Assembly (NCBI GenBank): GCA_021372295.1 | Contig: JAJFUS010000055.1 | Location: 1-63,752, forward strand | DNA: 63,752 nucleotides | Source of the DNA: a bacterium | Lineage (GTDB): Bacteria > Armatimonadota > UBA5829 | Reading direction: 5' to 3' | Shown here: positions 35,544 through 43,958 of the stretch, piece by piece | Numbering within the stretch: the first letter of the stretch is position 1 | How the letters are laid out: each line of letters starts with the position of its first letter | Made by a program: the position numbers and the translations under genes | The notes under the pieces: model-generated | Told to the model about the DNA's origin: nothing | What the model saw: the letters and a program-made list of their open reading frames with translations, nothing else | Database searches by the model: none

Positions 35544-37259
35544 TTATTTGTCCGTTACCCGGCAGATTTTCCACTGCTTCGAGCCGAATTTCTCGAGTAT
35601 AATGTGTTGGACAACGACTTTACCACCGGGGAACGTGAACTTAACAGGCACGTCGGCGCGGTCTTGAGTCACCTGATCTGGCATCATGACCGTGTATCTT
35701 GCCTGATGGTGAATTCTCCACGAGCGATAGAGTTTACCCGCGCGCTTGGTGGTGGAATAACCGTCGCATCCGCGGGTTGGATCGTTGTTTGCCAGGCGCA
35801 GAGCTTTTTCCGGCCTGTCTCTCACCAGTTCCTTTACCCACTCCCATGCGACCCTGTCCGGCGGCTCGGGAGTGGTATATCTATAGCCGATCCACGAGCC
35901 AAAGCCCAGCAGTCCGATGATTGCTAGGATCACGACATTTCTTCGCTGCCGATCCGTAACAAATCCCATCGGCTCCCTGTGAGCGTGAAGTTTGCAGACC
36001 CACACAAACGTGATGACCGATCCCGTCGACAGCAGCGCCGCGCTGAACCAGAACGGCACATTGTAGTTGACAATGCCGAGCCTGGGCACGCTCAAGGCGT
36101 CGCTGTGATACATGCGCGAGCCCAACGCTACTCCCACAATAGCCGCCAGCCCCTGAGCCAGCCCCACAGCACCCAGAACTTCGCCGCGCCTGTCGGGTGA
36201 AGTGATCGACACGACCAAAGCGTTCCAGGCCGGAAATGCGACAGTGAACCCCAGCCCAATTATGACCGCTGCCGCCCCAAGCACGATTATACTTCTGGAA
36301 AGAGCCACAACCCACATAGCAATGGCGCTGAAGAGTATGCCGTAGGCGACCGCGCTGCACTTGCCGTACTTATCGCCAAGCCTCCCCAGAGGGACAGCAA
36401 ATACGCCCATTACGCCCGCTACGGGAGCGACAAGAATCCCGAACTGCGTTTCGCTCATCCCGAGGTGCTCGACCGCGTATAACTTGACGATAGGTGTAAG
36501 GACGCCCATTCCTAAAAACGTCACCAGCGCGAGCACCACCATGTCCGGCACTTCGCGGAAGCTTCTGAGCAGGTGCGTAAACTTGAACTCGGTGGGTTCT
36601 TCAAGCGCAGGCAGTTCCAGAGGTTCGCCATGCAGAGGCTCGGGACGATGACCCATGCCCAGATTTCTCGGCAGGAAGATAATCATCACCAGCGCAGACA
36701 TTACCAGCAGCATCGACACCAGGTAAAACGATGCAGTGTATGTGCCGAACATCTCGTTCGCCGCGCCGCCCATCAGAAAACCCAGGGCAAGCCCGCCCAT
36801 ATACGTGACGTTGAGCACGCTCATAGCCGCGCTGCGGTTTTTCTCGCCGACAATATCGCCCACCGCAGCGAACGCGCTTGTCCAGAGAGCGCCGCTGCCG
36901 ATGCCGTCAAGCACTCTCAGCGCCATAAGCCCGGCTATCACATAAGGGCCATGTGTAATAATGGTGAGATATGCCGAGACCGCGGTAATCGCCGGGCCGA
37001 TAATCATCAATGGCTTTCGCCCGATCCGATCGCCCAGAGCGCCTGCGGGAGGTCTGGATATCGCTTCGGCAAACAGGAACGCCCCGAGGATTATACCCCA
37101 CTCGGAACCTCTGTTGAGGCTGAACTCCACGTACATCGGCAGAGCGGAAAGATTTAAGATGGCGTAGGCCAGTTCGGCGAGAAGACACGCGGAGCCAAGT
37201 GCCAGCAGTGATTTGTGAGTGCGGGCGTACCTCCGAATGTCGGAAAAGCTGGATGTCAA
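35544..37259 (-). CDS. MFS transporter with extra C-terminal exported domain
   Basis: 571 residues. The first ~430 form a 12-helix major facilitator fold with the loop-2/3 signature GALGDRIGRKPL and its copy GRLGDKYGKCS. An additional helix follows (VILAIIGLLGFGSWIGY) and then about 105 residues of soluble sequence (RVAWEWVKELVRDRPEKALRL to ICRVTDK), which by the positive-inside rule would lie outside. The soluble domain resembles small alpha+beta stress or NTF2-like modules but I cannot name it. Start: TTG with GAGGT 6 bp upstream on the minus strand; no ATG fits. A strong hairpin precedes that ribosome-binding site. The substrate is unknown; drug efflux or sugar export are possible. Confidence 0.85.
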   Translation of the reverse strand: MTSSFSDIRRYARTHKSLLALGSACLLAELAYAILNLSALPMYVEFSLNRGSEWGIILGAFLFAEAISRPPAGALGDRIGRKPLMIIGPAITAVSAYLTIITHGPYVIAGLMALRVLDGIGSGALWTSAFAAVGDIVGEKNRSAAMSVLNVTYMGGLALGFLMGGAANEMFGTYTASFYLVSMLLVMSALVMIIFLPRNLGMGHRPEPLHGEPLELPALEEPTEFKFTHLLRSFREVPDMVVLALVTFLGMGVLTPIVKLYAVEHLGMSETQFGILVAPVAGVMGVFAVPLGRLGDKYGKCSAVAYGILFSAIAMWVVALSRSIIVLGAAAVIIGLGFTVAFPAWNALVVSITSPDRRGEVLGAVGLAQGLAAIVGVALGSRMYHSDALSVPRLGIVNYNVPFWFSAALLSTGSVITFVWVCKLHAHREPMGFVTDRQRRNVVILAIIGLLGFGSWIGYRYTTPEPPDRVAWEWVKELVRDRPEKALRLANNDPTRGCDGYSTTKRAGKLYRSWRIHHQARYTVMMPDQVTQDRADVPVKFTFPGGKVVVQHIILEKFGSKQWKICRVTDK

Positions 37260-37272
37260 GGATTTACCTCAT

Positions 37273-37314
37273 GCTAATCTTGTTAGGGCGATTTTTTGCC
37301 CGAACAAGATTAGC
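37273..37314 (-). promoter_or_regulatory. Hairpin just before the MFS ribosome-binding site
   Basis: GCTAATCTTGTT and AACAAGATTAGC (12 bp, perfect) enclose GGGC/GCCC around a hexanucleotide A/T loop. On the minus strand it follows the small exported-protein gene and ends about 6 nt before the GAGGT of the MFS gene. It has no T-run. It may be an RNA processing site, an attenuating hairpin or a repressor operator. Confidence 0.5.
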
Positions 37315-37353
37315 ACGACACTCGGATGTAAGTCAAACACCCCGTGCGATCTG

Positions 37354-37797
37354 TCAGATCCTGATGTCGATGATAGCGCTGACACCCACGCCGTAAATTC
37401 TCTTGATTTTGCTGGTGGTTTTGCTGCCCACCGGCACAAGAGCCTTGACCCGGATGTTCTTGCCGAATGTGGCATTCGACTCGATCTGAACCACGGCCTT
37501 CGTCTTTGCGACATTTTCCTTGCTGCCGATCACCTGCACCGCGCCGATATAGCCTCCGCCCCCCATGCTCAGGATGGGAACCACTGCCGTAGCTTCCGTG
37601 GAACTGAGATTCTTGTTGGCGGTGAGCTTGTTGATGAAGGAATTAATCTGGCCGCCAAATTTGTCGACAATAAACGCCACTCCACCAACCTTAGCCACGT
37701 CGCCCAGATCTAGGGCGCCGATGCTCATAGCTGTCGTCGATACGATCGCAATGATAAGCAGTGTGGTGATAATCGCCGGTTTCATTCCGAATTTCAT
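37354..37797 (-). CDS. Small exported protein of unknown family (147 aa)
   Basis: The start ATG 37797 has GGGAGGT 7 bp upstream; a longer frame would run into fliG. The signal peptide is MKFGMKPAIITTLLIIAIVSTTAMSIG. The mature part has ALDLGDVAKVGGVAFIVDKFGGQINSFINKL and then a Gly-rich segment (SMGGGGYIGAVQVIG), ending in RIYGVGVSAIIDIRI. The beta-strand-rich end looks like a lipid or cell-wall associated small protein. It follows fliG on the same strand with a 118-bp gap. I do not recognise the family. Confidence 0.72.
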   Translation of the reverse strand: MKFGMKPAIITTLLIIAIVSTTAMSIGALDLGDVAKVGGVAFIVDKFGGQINSFINKLTANKNLSSTEATAVVPILSMGGGGYIGAVQVIGSKENVAKTKAVVQIESNATFGKNIRVKALVPVGSKTTSKIKRIYGVGVSAIIDIRI

Positions 37798-37915
37798 AAC
37801 GATACCTCCCGGAAATAAAAGTTGAGGTTGAATGCTGGAAGCTAGAGGTTTCAACCCGCAGTACATGAGACGAAAAACGCGGCGCATAGTTCCCGCATTG
37901 TCCGATCTCGGCTTT

Positions 37916-38932
37916 TTATACCAGCACTTCTTCTCCGGTGTCCCGTATGCTGATTTCGCCGGCTTCGTCGAGCTGTCGAGCAATGCTTGCAATGCGCAAC
38001 TGAGCGGCTTCCACATCCCTGAGCTTGACAGGCCCGCTTGAGTCCAGGTCTTCTTTGAGCGTTTCGACGGCTCGGCTGGACATGTTGTGGAAGAAAACCT
38101 CTTTTACATCGTTGTTTGATCCCTTAAGCGCCAGGCGGAGGTCTTCCTGAGGCACGTCGCGAAGAATTATCTGAATGGCACGATCCTCAAGGCCGAGAAT
38201 ATTCTCGAATACGAACATGCTCTCCTTGATCTGATTCGCAATGGTCTCGTCGACTTCGGTAAGATACTCCAGTATTTTCTTTTCCGTGCTGCGATCCACG
38301 TTATTGAGGATCTGAACCACGGATTTATTGCCGCCGACCTCCGTAAATACGGCGTTTTCGGTGGTAGCCAGACGCTGAAGGAGTATGTCGGCAACGTTTT
38401 TAACCGTTTCAGGGTCGGTTGGCTGCATAACGGTTAGCCGCAGTGCCACTTCTCCCTGCGCTTTTTCGGGGAGCGCTGACATCACTTGAGCGCCTTGTTC
38501 CGGGGGCAGGTGACCAATGACAAGCGCGGCTATCTGCGGCCTCTCGTTTGCCAGACACTGAGCGAGCTGACGAGCCGGAGCCGTCCTCAGCCATCGAAGC
38601 GCGTTGCCGCCGTCTGAACTCAGCTTTCCGAGAACCTCCGTGGCTTTGGCCTCTCCGAGCACCTGTTCCAGGAGCTTCCTCGCGTACTCGGTGCCTCCGG
38701 CTATGCCGACGTCCGCAAGGTCTTTTCGACAATCCTCTATGACGAGCCTGCGCGAGGTGGGGTCCAGGCGGTTAACCGTTACGATCTCGGCGGTCAGTCG
38801 CTCGATCTCATCAGGCGTAAGCTGCTGCATGATAATCGAGGACAATTCGGTGCCGAGCGCGACCATCAGCATTGAGGCTCTTCTCAATCCCGACTGGTTT
38901 TTAACTACCTTTGGATTTTCGCTGCTCGCCAT
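37916..38932 (-). CDS. fliG: Flagellar motor switch protein FliG, orphan
   Basis: 338 residues with the three FliG regions: N-terminal (GLRRASMLMVALGTELSSIIMQQLTPDEIERL), middle with ERPQIAALVIGHLPPEQGAQVM (the EHPQ motif, here ERPQ) and C-terminal charged torque helix (FVFENILGLEDRAIQIILRDVPQEDLRLALKG; NMSSRAVETLKEDLDSSGPVKLRDVEAAQ). All expected features are present, so it looks functional. AGAGG precedes the ATG. No other flagellar gene is near, and it sits beside pilus genes. Flagellar genes may lie elsewhere in the genome. Confidence 0.94.
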   Translation of the reverse strand: MASSENPKVVKNQSGLRRASMLMVALGTELSSIIMQQLTPDEIERLTAEIVTVNRLDPTSRRLVIEDCRKDLADVGIAGGTEYARKLLEQVLGEAKATEVLGKLSSDGGNALRWLRTAPARQLAQCLANERPQIAALVIGHLPPEQGAQVMSALPEKAQGEVALRLTVMQPTDPETVKNVADILLQRLATTENAVFTEVGGNKSVVQILNNVDRSTEKKILEYLTEVDETIANQIKESMFVFENILGLEDRAIQIILRDVPQEDLRLALKGSNNDVKEVFFHNMSSRAVETLKEDLDSSGPVKLRDVEAAQLRIASIARQLDEAGEISIRDTGEEVLV

Positions 38933-39129
38933 AGTGTCCTCTATTTGAGAGTATATATCATAAATAATCGGAGCTTCGACGCCACAAGTTTAGCCCGCAG
39001 TAATACCTGTTTACACAATGGGAACCAAGACCGGGAAGAAGGAGCCGGAGCCGATGTTGTCTAAGTAGAATATATAGGGCTGCACTTTGTCGCGGCGGTT
39101 CGCCGCGTTGGGCAAGGAGTTGATGTTTT

Positions 39130-40050
39130 GTGACGCTTGTCGATAAGGCCACAAGAACTAAAGGGCTATTATACAGAAATCTCTTTTCCGGACTTGTAGG
39201 GCTGGCGGCGGCAATTGCTTTTACTGTATGGGCAATCCGTGGGCAAGGCCGCCTAGACACGAATCTGCTCGCGTTTTGTATTTACGCTTTTCCGCTTCCC
39301 GCGGCTATCGGCTTGGCGGTCGGATTTGTCGCACCCCGAAAGGCCATCGTGTGGGCTCCTCTCTGGTCCTGCATTCTGACAGCTCTTGCGTTCGCCCTTA
39401 TATCTGGCTGTGTCAGCGGCAGCGGAATAGAGATGTCTGTCTGGCGGATCACATTCATGGCCGTTGGAATTCTGCTGGCCGGACTCGGCGGACTGGCCGG
39501 TGAGTTAGCCAACGAGCGCAACTATACTCGTCAATCGACGCTACTAATGGTGTTGATGTGCGTCGGAATGCTGTTGCTGGTTCAGTGGCATATGGCCGTC
39601 AGCAAGAGAGTCTTCGAAAAAACCGAACTGCCCAAGATTGCGGCGGCGCTTGACAGAGACTATATGGAAACGCCCGCCGATTTGACTTGGCAAATTCGGC
39701 GCAACCCCAAAATGGGTCTGTATACACTGAAAACCGTGATAGATGGAAGCGATCTCGAAGTTGCGGCGAGCGCGCGAGATGCCAGGATTCTGGGTGTAGA
39801 ATTTGAGATCGACGGACACGGACAAACCATCAAAGACTCCGCTGACGCCAAGCGCTACCTCAAAAATTGCGGCTTTCGAGACAAGCTGCTGACGAGCCTC
39901 TCCAAACAGGAAGGAGAACGCTCTCTCTGGTGTGCAAGTTTGGAAGGGACAAGGCTGACTCTTTCCGGTACGGGAGACGTGAAGCTAGAAGCCGTGCCTG
40001 AGCCGCGCAAAAGATTCATAGAGCGAAAACAACTGACTGCTCCCATTTAA
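39130..40050 (+). CDS. Membrane protein of unknown function (306 aa)
   Basis: GTG start with AAGGAG 10 bp upstream. The N-terminal half has four hydrophobic helices (LFSGLVGLAAAIAFTVWAI; LLAFCIYAFPLPAAIGLAVGFV; APLWSCILTALAFALISGCV; WRITFMAVGILLAGLGGL) and a fifth (STLLMVLMCVGMLLLVQWHM). The C-terminal ~140 residues are soluble and charged. No known motif is seen. It is divergent from fliG, with 197 bp between them, and a mosaic element follows 18 bp after its stop. Confidence 0.7.
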   Translation: MTLVDKATRTKGLLYRNLFSGLVGLAAAIAFTVWAIRGQGRLDTNLLAFCIYAFPLPAAIGLAVGFVAPRKAIVWAPLWSCILTALAFALISGCVSGSGIEMSVWRITFMAVGILLAGLGGLAGELANERNYTRQSTLLMVLMCVGMLLLVQWHMAVSKRVFEKTELPKIAAALDRDYMETPADLTWQIRRNPKMGLYTLKTVIDGSDLEVAASARDARILGVEFEIDGHGQTIKDSADAKRYLKNCGFRDKLLTSLSKQEGERSLWCASLEGTRLTLSGTGDVKLEAVPEPRKRFIERKQLTAPI

Positions 40051-40067
40051 TCAGTCTTGGGATTTTC

Positions 40068-40330
40068 TTGGGGCTCCGCCCCAATTCCTGGCCAAAGCAA
40101 ATTGTTTACACAATTGCATGGTTTAAAGGAGTAAACAATTTGCTTTGCAGAGACTTTGTTTCTAGACTCTGCAAGGAAACCATGTTTCCTTGACCTTCTG
40201 ACCCGAACTTAATGATCCCTTTATGGGGGTAATTAAGTTCGATACGGGGGTCCAGGGGCCACTCGGCTCCTGGCGGAATCCAAGGGCAGCGCCCTTGGTG
40301 GGAGTCTGAGGGTGAAACCCTCAGATAATT
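40068..40330 (+). repeat. Hairpin mosaic element, copy 2, with an extra palindrome
   Basis: It carries the same order of palindromes A-B-C-D-E-F-G as copy 1. Module B is split by an additional 16-bp inverted repeat (AAAGCAAATTGTTTAC at 40094-40109 with its exact complement at 40131-40146). The D palindrome differs in sequence from copy 1 but is again centred on CCC/GGG in an AT-rich arm. It fills most of the 363-bp gap between the membrane-protein gene and purA. Confidence 0.88.
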
Positions 40331-40413
40331 CCCGTTGACAAAGTCGCCCGGTTTTGATACCGTTGTTAGGTTGTCCGGTAGGGCGGCAAGTCAGCAAGCA
40401 AGGAGTCGGATTC

Positions 40414-41706
40414 ATGGCGAATGTCGTAGTTGTTGGGTTGCTTTGGGGAGACGAGGCCAAAGGCAAGGTGGTCGATTTTCTCGCCGAAGACGCCGACTAT
40501 GTAGTCAGATATAACGGCGGCAACAATGCCGGTCACACGGTTGTTGTCGACGATCAGGTATACAAGTTTCATACAGTGCCTGTGGGAGTGCTTCATCCCA
40601 AGGTCACGGCTGTGGTGGCGGACGGCGTCGTGCTTGATCCTCAGATTTTCACGGGCGAACTGAACGCTCTCAAGGAGCGCGGTATCACGCCGGACAGGAT
40701 CAAGATCAGCGGCAACGCGCATGTATTGCTTCCCTATCACAGGCTGATCGACTCGCTTGAAGAAAATTCCAAGGGCGAAAATAAAATCGGCACCACGGGA
40801 CGCGGTATAGGGCCGTGTTATGCCGATAAGATGTCGCGAACCGGCATCAGGATGTGCGAGTTTGTCGATCCTGTGCGCTTCCGCGAGCGGCTGTTTTCGT
40901 GTATCGAGCGAAAGAACGCGATCATCACAAATATATACGGCGGCGAGGCTATAGATGCCGAGTCGGTCTACGAAGAGTATAAGGTATACGCCGAACAGAT
41001 CAGGCCTTATGTGACCGATACCACGAAGCTGCTCTACGAAGCCTCGAAAGAGTGCGCGGGCATCGTGTTTGAGGGCGCGCATGCGTCGCTGCTGGACATC
41101 GACCACGGCACTTATCCTTTCGTCACAAGCTCGCACTGCGTAGCGGGCGGCGCGTGCATTGGTACCGGCGTCGGGCCGACTATGATCGACCGCGTAATAG
41201 GCGTAGTCAAGGCTTATGCGACACGGGTGGGCGAGGGGCCTTTCCCCACAGAGCTTTTGGACGAGACGGGTGAGACTATCCGCCGCGCAGGCAACGAGTA
41301 CGGCACCACCACCGGCAGGCCGAGGCGCTGCGGGTGGTTCGACTCTGTGGCCATCAAGTATACTTCCGCGGTGAACGGCGCTTCATGCGTGGCTCTCACT
41401 TTGCTGGACGTATTGGACGGCATGGACACGGTAAAAATCTGCACTCACTACGAGATTGACGGCAAGAAAGTGCGGGATTTTCCGACTGATGTAAGTGTCC
41501 TCGCAAAAGCGACGCCGGTTTACGAGGAAATGCCGGGCTGGAAGCGCGACATCTCGGAGGTCAAATTGTTTAGTGACCTGCCTGTAGAGGCCAGAAATTA
41601 TCTTGCCAGGCTCTCTGAACTGATCGAGACACCGATATGTATAGTCGGCGTGGGCAAGCGCCGCGATCAAACGATTGTGTTAGATTCCGAAATGCTGGAG
41701 ATGTAG
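40414..41706 (+). CDS. purA: Adenylosuccinate synthetase with altered nucleotide loop
   Basis: Condenses IMP with aspartate, using GTP, in AMP synthesis. 430 residues, the usual length. Motifs: GLLWGDEAKGK in the position of the family's GxQWGDEGKGK loop, NGGNNAGHT (catalytic His), IGTTGRGIGPCYADK, FEGAHASLLDIDHGTYPFVTSS (usually EGAQGTxLDxDHGTYP) and GRPRRCGWFD. Catalytic Asp and His are present. Gln-to-Leu and Gly-to-Ala in the first loop, and AHAS for AQGT in the second, are departures from the common form. The ATG has AAGGAG 8 bp upstream; an earlier in-frame start at 40354 lacks one. Confidence 0.93.
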   Translation: MANVVVVGLLWGDEAKGKVVDFLAEDADYVVRYNGGNNAGHTVVVDDQVYKFHTVPVGVLHPKVTAVVADGVVLDPQIFTGELNALKERGITPDRIKISGNAHVLLPYHRLIDSLEENSKGENKIGTTGRGIGPCYADKMSRTGIRMCEFVDPVRFRERLFSCIERKNAIITNIYGGEAIDAESVYEEYKVYAEQIRPYVTDTTKLLYEASKECAGIVFEGAHASLLDIDHGTYPFVTSSHCVAGGACIGTGVGPTMIDRVIGVVKAYATRVGEGPFPTELLDETGETIRRAGNEYGTTTGRPRRCGWFDSVAIKYTSAVNGASCVALTLLDVLDGMDTVKICTHYEIDGKKVRDFPTDVSVLAKATPVYEEMPGWKRDISEVKLFSDLPVEARNYLARLSELIETPICIVGVGKRRDQTIVLDSEMLEM

Positions 41707-41891
41707 TAGGGAACATTAGCCCAGGTTCGGTCGTCAAAAGCTCAGGATTAGTGTGGAATTTTCCATAAGAGTGCTGCACTTCGGACGTAGGATATAACTA
41801 ATTCCTGCTCATATAGTTCAACTGAGGCGCGAAGTTTCGGGCTTTCTGCTCCCAACTCTCCACTCTCAGCCTTTTTTAAGGGAGCAATATA

Positions 41892-42341
41892 GTGAGACTG
41901 ATTAATAGCAAGCGGATAGTAATTGAAATAGGCGTGCTGCTGGCGGCTGCAATGCTTACGGGATGCGGTGGCGGCGGAGGCGGTGGCGGCGGAAGCACTG
42001 ACACTGAGTCCCCAGTCATTTCAAGCGCTTCTGCGACATCTCTTTCCGATAGCGACGGCGGAGCAGTCACCATCACCGCATCCGTTACGGACAATGTTGC
42101 AGTGACGTCGGTGACGGCAGTCGTTACAGGTCCTGACGATGTAGAATCCGTCACATTGAATGCGGGATCGAGCAATTCTTACAGCGGCACATATACTGCC
42201 GCCGAAAACGCTGAACCCTATGACGTTACTTATACAGTTGTTGTAACCGCTAAAGATGCTGCGGGAAATACGGACACAGAAGAGTGTACGTTTACGGTTT
42301 CCTTCGAAAGCCCGCCCGTCCCGCCTGCAAATTCTGAATAG
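41892..42341 (+). CDS. Lipoprotein with an Ig-like domain
   Basis: GTG start with GGGAG upstream. The signal ends in the lipobox LTGC (lipidated Cys25), directly followed by nine Gly, a flexible tether. The remaining 110 residues form one Ig/cadherin-like beta-sandwich (ESPVISSASAT, VTDNVAVTSVTAVVTGPDD, YTVVVTAKDAAGNTDTEECTFTV) as found in surface proteins that act as spacers. It lies convergent to galU with 37 bp between. Confidence 0.8.
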   Translation: MRLINSKRIVIEIGVLLAAAMLTGCGGGGGGGGGSTDTESPVISSASATSLSDSDGGAVTITASVTDNVAVTSVTAVVTGPDDVESVTLNAGSSNSYSGTYTAAENAEPYDVTYTVVVTAKDAAGNTDTEECTFTVSFESPPVPPANSE

Positions 42342-42378
42342 CGCATCAAATAATCGCAGACATCGAGATCGCATGAAA

Positions 42379-43167
42379 TCATTGATTCATCATGAGCCTA
42401 AAGGCTTCGAAATATGATTCAAAGGTCCCGATGTCGCGTCTAACCTCATTCTCTCCGAGAGCTACGCACCAAACCTGGGCGCCATCCGCCAGCATGCAGC
42501 CTATAGAGTCGGTGATTTGATACTCGCCGTTCGCCCCAATGGGTGTGCGATTAATGTGCTCGAAAATCTTAGGGGAAAACGCATACCTGCCCGCAATGGC
42601 GTATTCGCTGGGCGCATCCGCGGGCATGGGTTTCTCGACGAGCGCATCTATCTCGAACACGGGCGCTATCGCGTTTTTGGGTTTGACGATGCCGAATCGC
42701 GACACTTCATCGCGAGGTGTTTTCTGGACCAAGATCACTCCACTTGCCTGAGTCGTCTCATAGGCATCAAGCACTCGCTTAAACGGCAAAACACTCTGAT
42801 CCGTGCTTATAATCGAATCCCCGAGAACTACCGCAAACGGATCGTCACCGACCCAATCTCTTGCGCAATATACGGCGTCGGCAAGACCTTTCTGCTCTGT
42901 CTGAAAAACATAATTGAACCGCACGCAGTCCAGCGATCCACCGAAATGCGAGCGAATAGCGGTCTTTTCCTCTGATATGACGAACAGGATTTCAGTGATT
43001 CCTGACTCGATAGCTTCGTCGACTATATATTCCAGCACAGGTCTTCTGCCCAGGGGAATTAGTTCTTTGGGGACGGCTTTGGTGAGAGGGAGTAATCGGG
43101 TTCCCTTCCCCGCGGCGGGTATAACGGCCTTTGTGATCTTTCTGGGGTTTCCAATGGAAGTAATCAC
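42379..43167 (-). CDS. galU: UTP--glucose-1-phosphate uridylyltransferase
   Basis: Makes UDP-glucose for cell-surface polysaccharides and glycolipids. 262 residues, slightly short for GalU (~290). Motifs: AVIPAAGKGTRLLPLTKAVPKELIPLG in two parts, EYIVDEAIESGI, QTEQKGLADAVYCA, VLGDSII and VEKP (sugar-binding Lys). The start is GTG with GAGG about 6 bp upstream. It lies only 25 bp after tRNA-Thr on the same strand, with no promoter or terminator between, so it is probably part of the tRNA transcript. A glycosyltransferase gene further right could use its product. Confidence 0.93.
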   Translation of the reverse strand: MITSIGNPRKITKAVIPAAGKGTRLLPLTKAVPKELIPLGRRPVLEYIVDEAIESGITEILFVISEEKTAIRSHFGGSLDCVRFNYVFQTEQKGLADAVYCARDWVGDDPFAVVLGDSIISTDQSVLPFKRVLDAYETTQASGVILVQKTPRDEVSRFGIVKPKNAIAPVFEIDALVEKPMPADAPSEYAIAGRYAFSPKIFEHINRTPIGANGEYQITDSIGCMLADGAQVWCVALGENEVRRDIGTFESYFEAFRLMMNQ

Positions 43168-43192
43168 GTGCGCCTCGCGACAGTCAAGAGGT

Positions 43193-43267
43193 TGGAGCCG
43201 ACGGAGGGATTCGAACCCACGGCCTGAGCTTTACGAAAGCCCTGCTCTACCTCTGAGCTACGTCGGC
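43193..43267 (-). tRNA. tRNA-Thr(CGT)
   Basis: 75 nt including an encoded CCA. Acceptor GCCGACG pairs with CGTCGGC; discriminator T. Anticodon stem GGGCT/AGCTC with loop TTCGTAA gives anticodon CGT (codon ACG). The T-stem has one T-T mismatch (GTGGG/CCCTC), which is unusual. Its 5' end directly abuts the CCA of tRNA-Phe. Confidence 0.93.
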
Positions 43268-43343
<76 letters not shown>

Positions 43344-43394
43344 GCGGTCGGGTTCTCTGAAGCAACGGAGGTCCTATTTGAACCTCCGAACAAC

Positions 43395-43471
43395 TGGCGG
43401 GGATGACGAGACTTGAACTCGCGACCTCCTACGTGACAGGCAGGCGCTCTAACCAACTGAGCTACACCCCC
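43395..43471 (-). tRNA. tRNA-Asp(GTC)
   Basis: 77 nt including CCA. Acceptor GGGGGTG/CATCCCC (one G-T pair), discriminator G as required for aspartyl-tRNA synthetase, anticodon loop CTGTCAC. Confidence 0.96.
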
Positions 43472-43492
43472 ACGGTGTTTCAACTAACAAAC

Positions 43493-43568
43493 TGGTGGGC
43501 GAAGAGGGACTTGAACCCCCGACATCTTCCTTGTAAGGGAAGCGCTCTCCCAACTGAGCTATTCGCCC
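43493..43568 (-). tRNA. tRNA-Val(TAC)
   Basis: 76 nt including CCA. Acceptor GGGCGAA/TTCGCCC, discriminator A, anticodon loop CTTACAA. First tRNA of the four-gene cluster, about 15 bp downstream of a consensus promoter. Confidence 0.96.
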
Positions 43569-43583
43569 CCTCGCACAAGGTAA

Positions 43584-43613
43584 ATTATACCAAAGCTCCG
43601 CGCTTGGTGTCAA
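43584..43613 (-). promoter_or_regulatory. Consensus promoter of the tRNA-galU operon
   Basis: On the minus strand TTGACA (43613-43608) and TATAAT (43589-43584) are both perfect and 18 bp apart, just upstream of tRNA-Val. A very strong housekeeping promoter fits a stable-RNA operon. Confidence 0.88.
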
Positions 43614-43709
43614 TTGGCAATCGACCTGATTTCCATACTGACGCCATAAAAAGTATACCATTGCACACAGGCAGGTGTCAACAAAAAGAATGAGTTCAGT
43701 CTTACGGGA

Positions 43710-43877
43710 TTTGGAACTCCGCCCCAAGTCCGACCAAGGGCGCTGCCCTTGGATCTTGTCAGGAGCCGTATGGCCCCTGGATCCCCGTTCCATAGTTGGA
43801 ATGTCAAGGAAACCTGGTTTCCTTGCAGAGTCCAGAGACAGAGTCTCTGGTGGAAGTCTGAGGGTGAAACCCTCAGA
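43710..43877 (+). repeat. Hairpin mosaic element, copy 3, interior inverted
   Basis: The outer modules A (ACTCCGCCCCAAG form) and G (CTGAGGGTGAAACCCTCAG) are in plus orientation, but the modules between them read F-E-D-C-B as their reverse complement (CCAAGGGCGCTGCCCTTGG, then CAGGAGCC, then a shortened D, then AAGGAAACCTGGTTTCCTT, then CCAGAGACAGAGTCTCTGG). The interior has therefore flipped between the flanking palindromes. It lies in the 389-bp divergent gap between the tRNA promoter and the Mn riboswitch; it does not follow a stop codon. Confidence 0.85.
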
Positions 43878-43905
43878 TGATTCTCGCAGAACTAGGCTCA
43901 TAAGG

Positions 43906-43935
43906 TTGCGCGACGCCGACTATCTGTGGTATAGT
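43906..43935 (+). promoter_or_regulatory. Promoter of the Mn-riboswitch transcript
   Basis: TTGCGC (43906-43911), an 18-bp spacer and TATAGT (43930-43935) lie about 25 bp before the first aptamer base. Confidence 0.55.
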
Positions 43936-43958
43936 TTCGTTGACAGTCAAATACCGGT

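Noticed and set aside
37798..38016. Longer start for the small exported protein, overlapping fliG
   Set aside because: GGGAGGT before 37797 and the signal peptide right after it support the short form.
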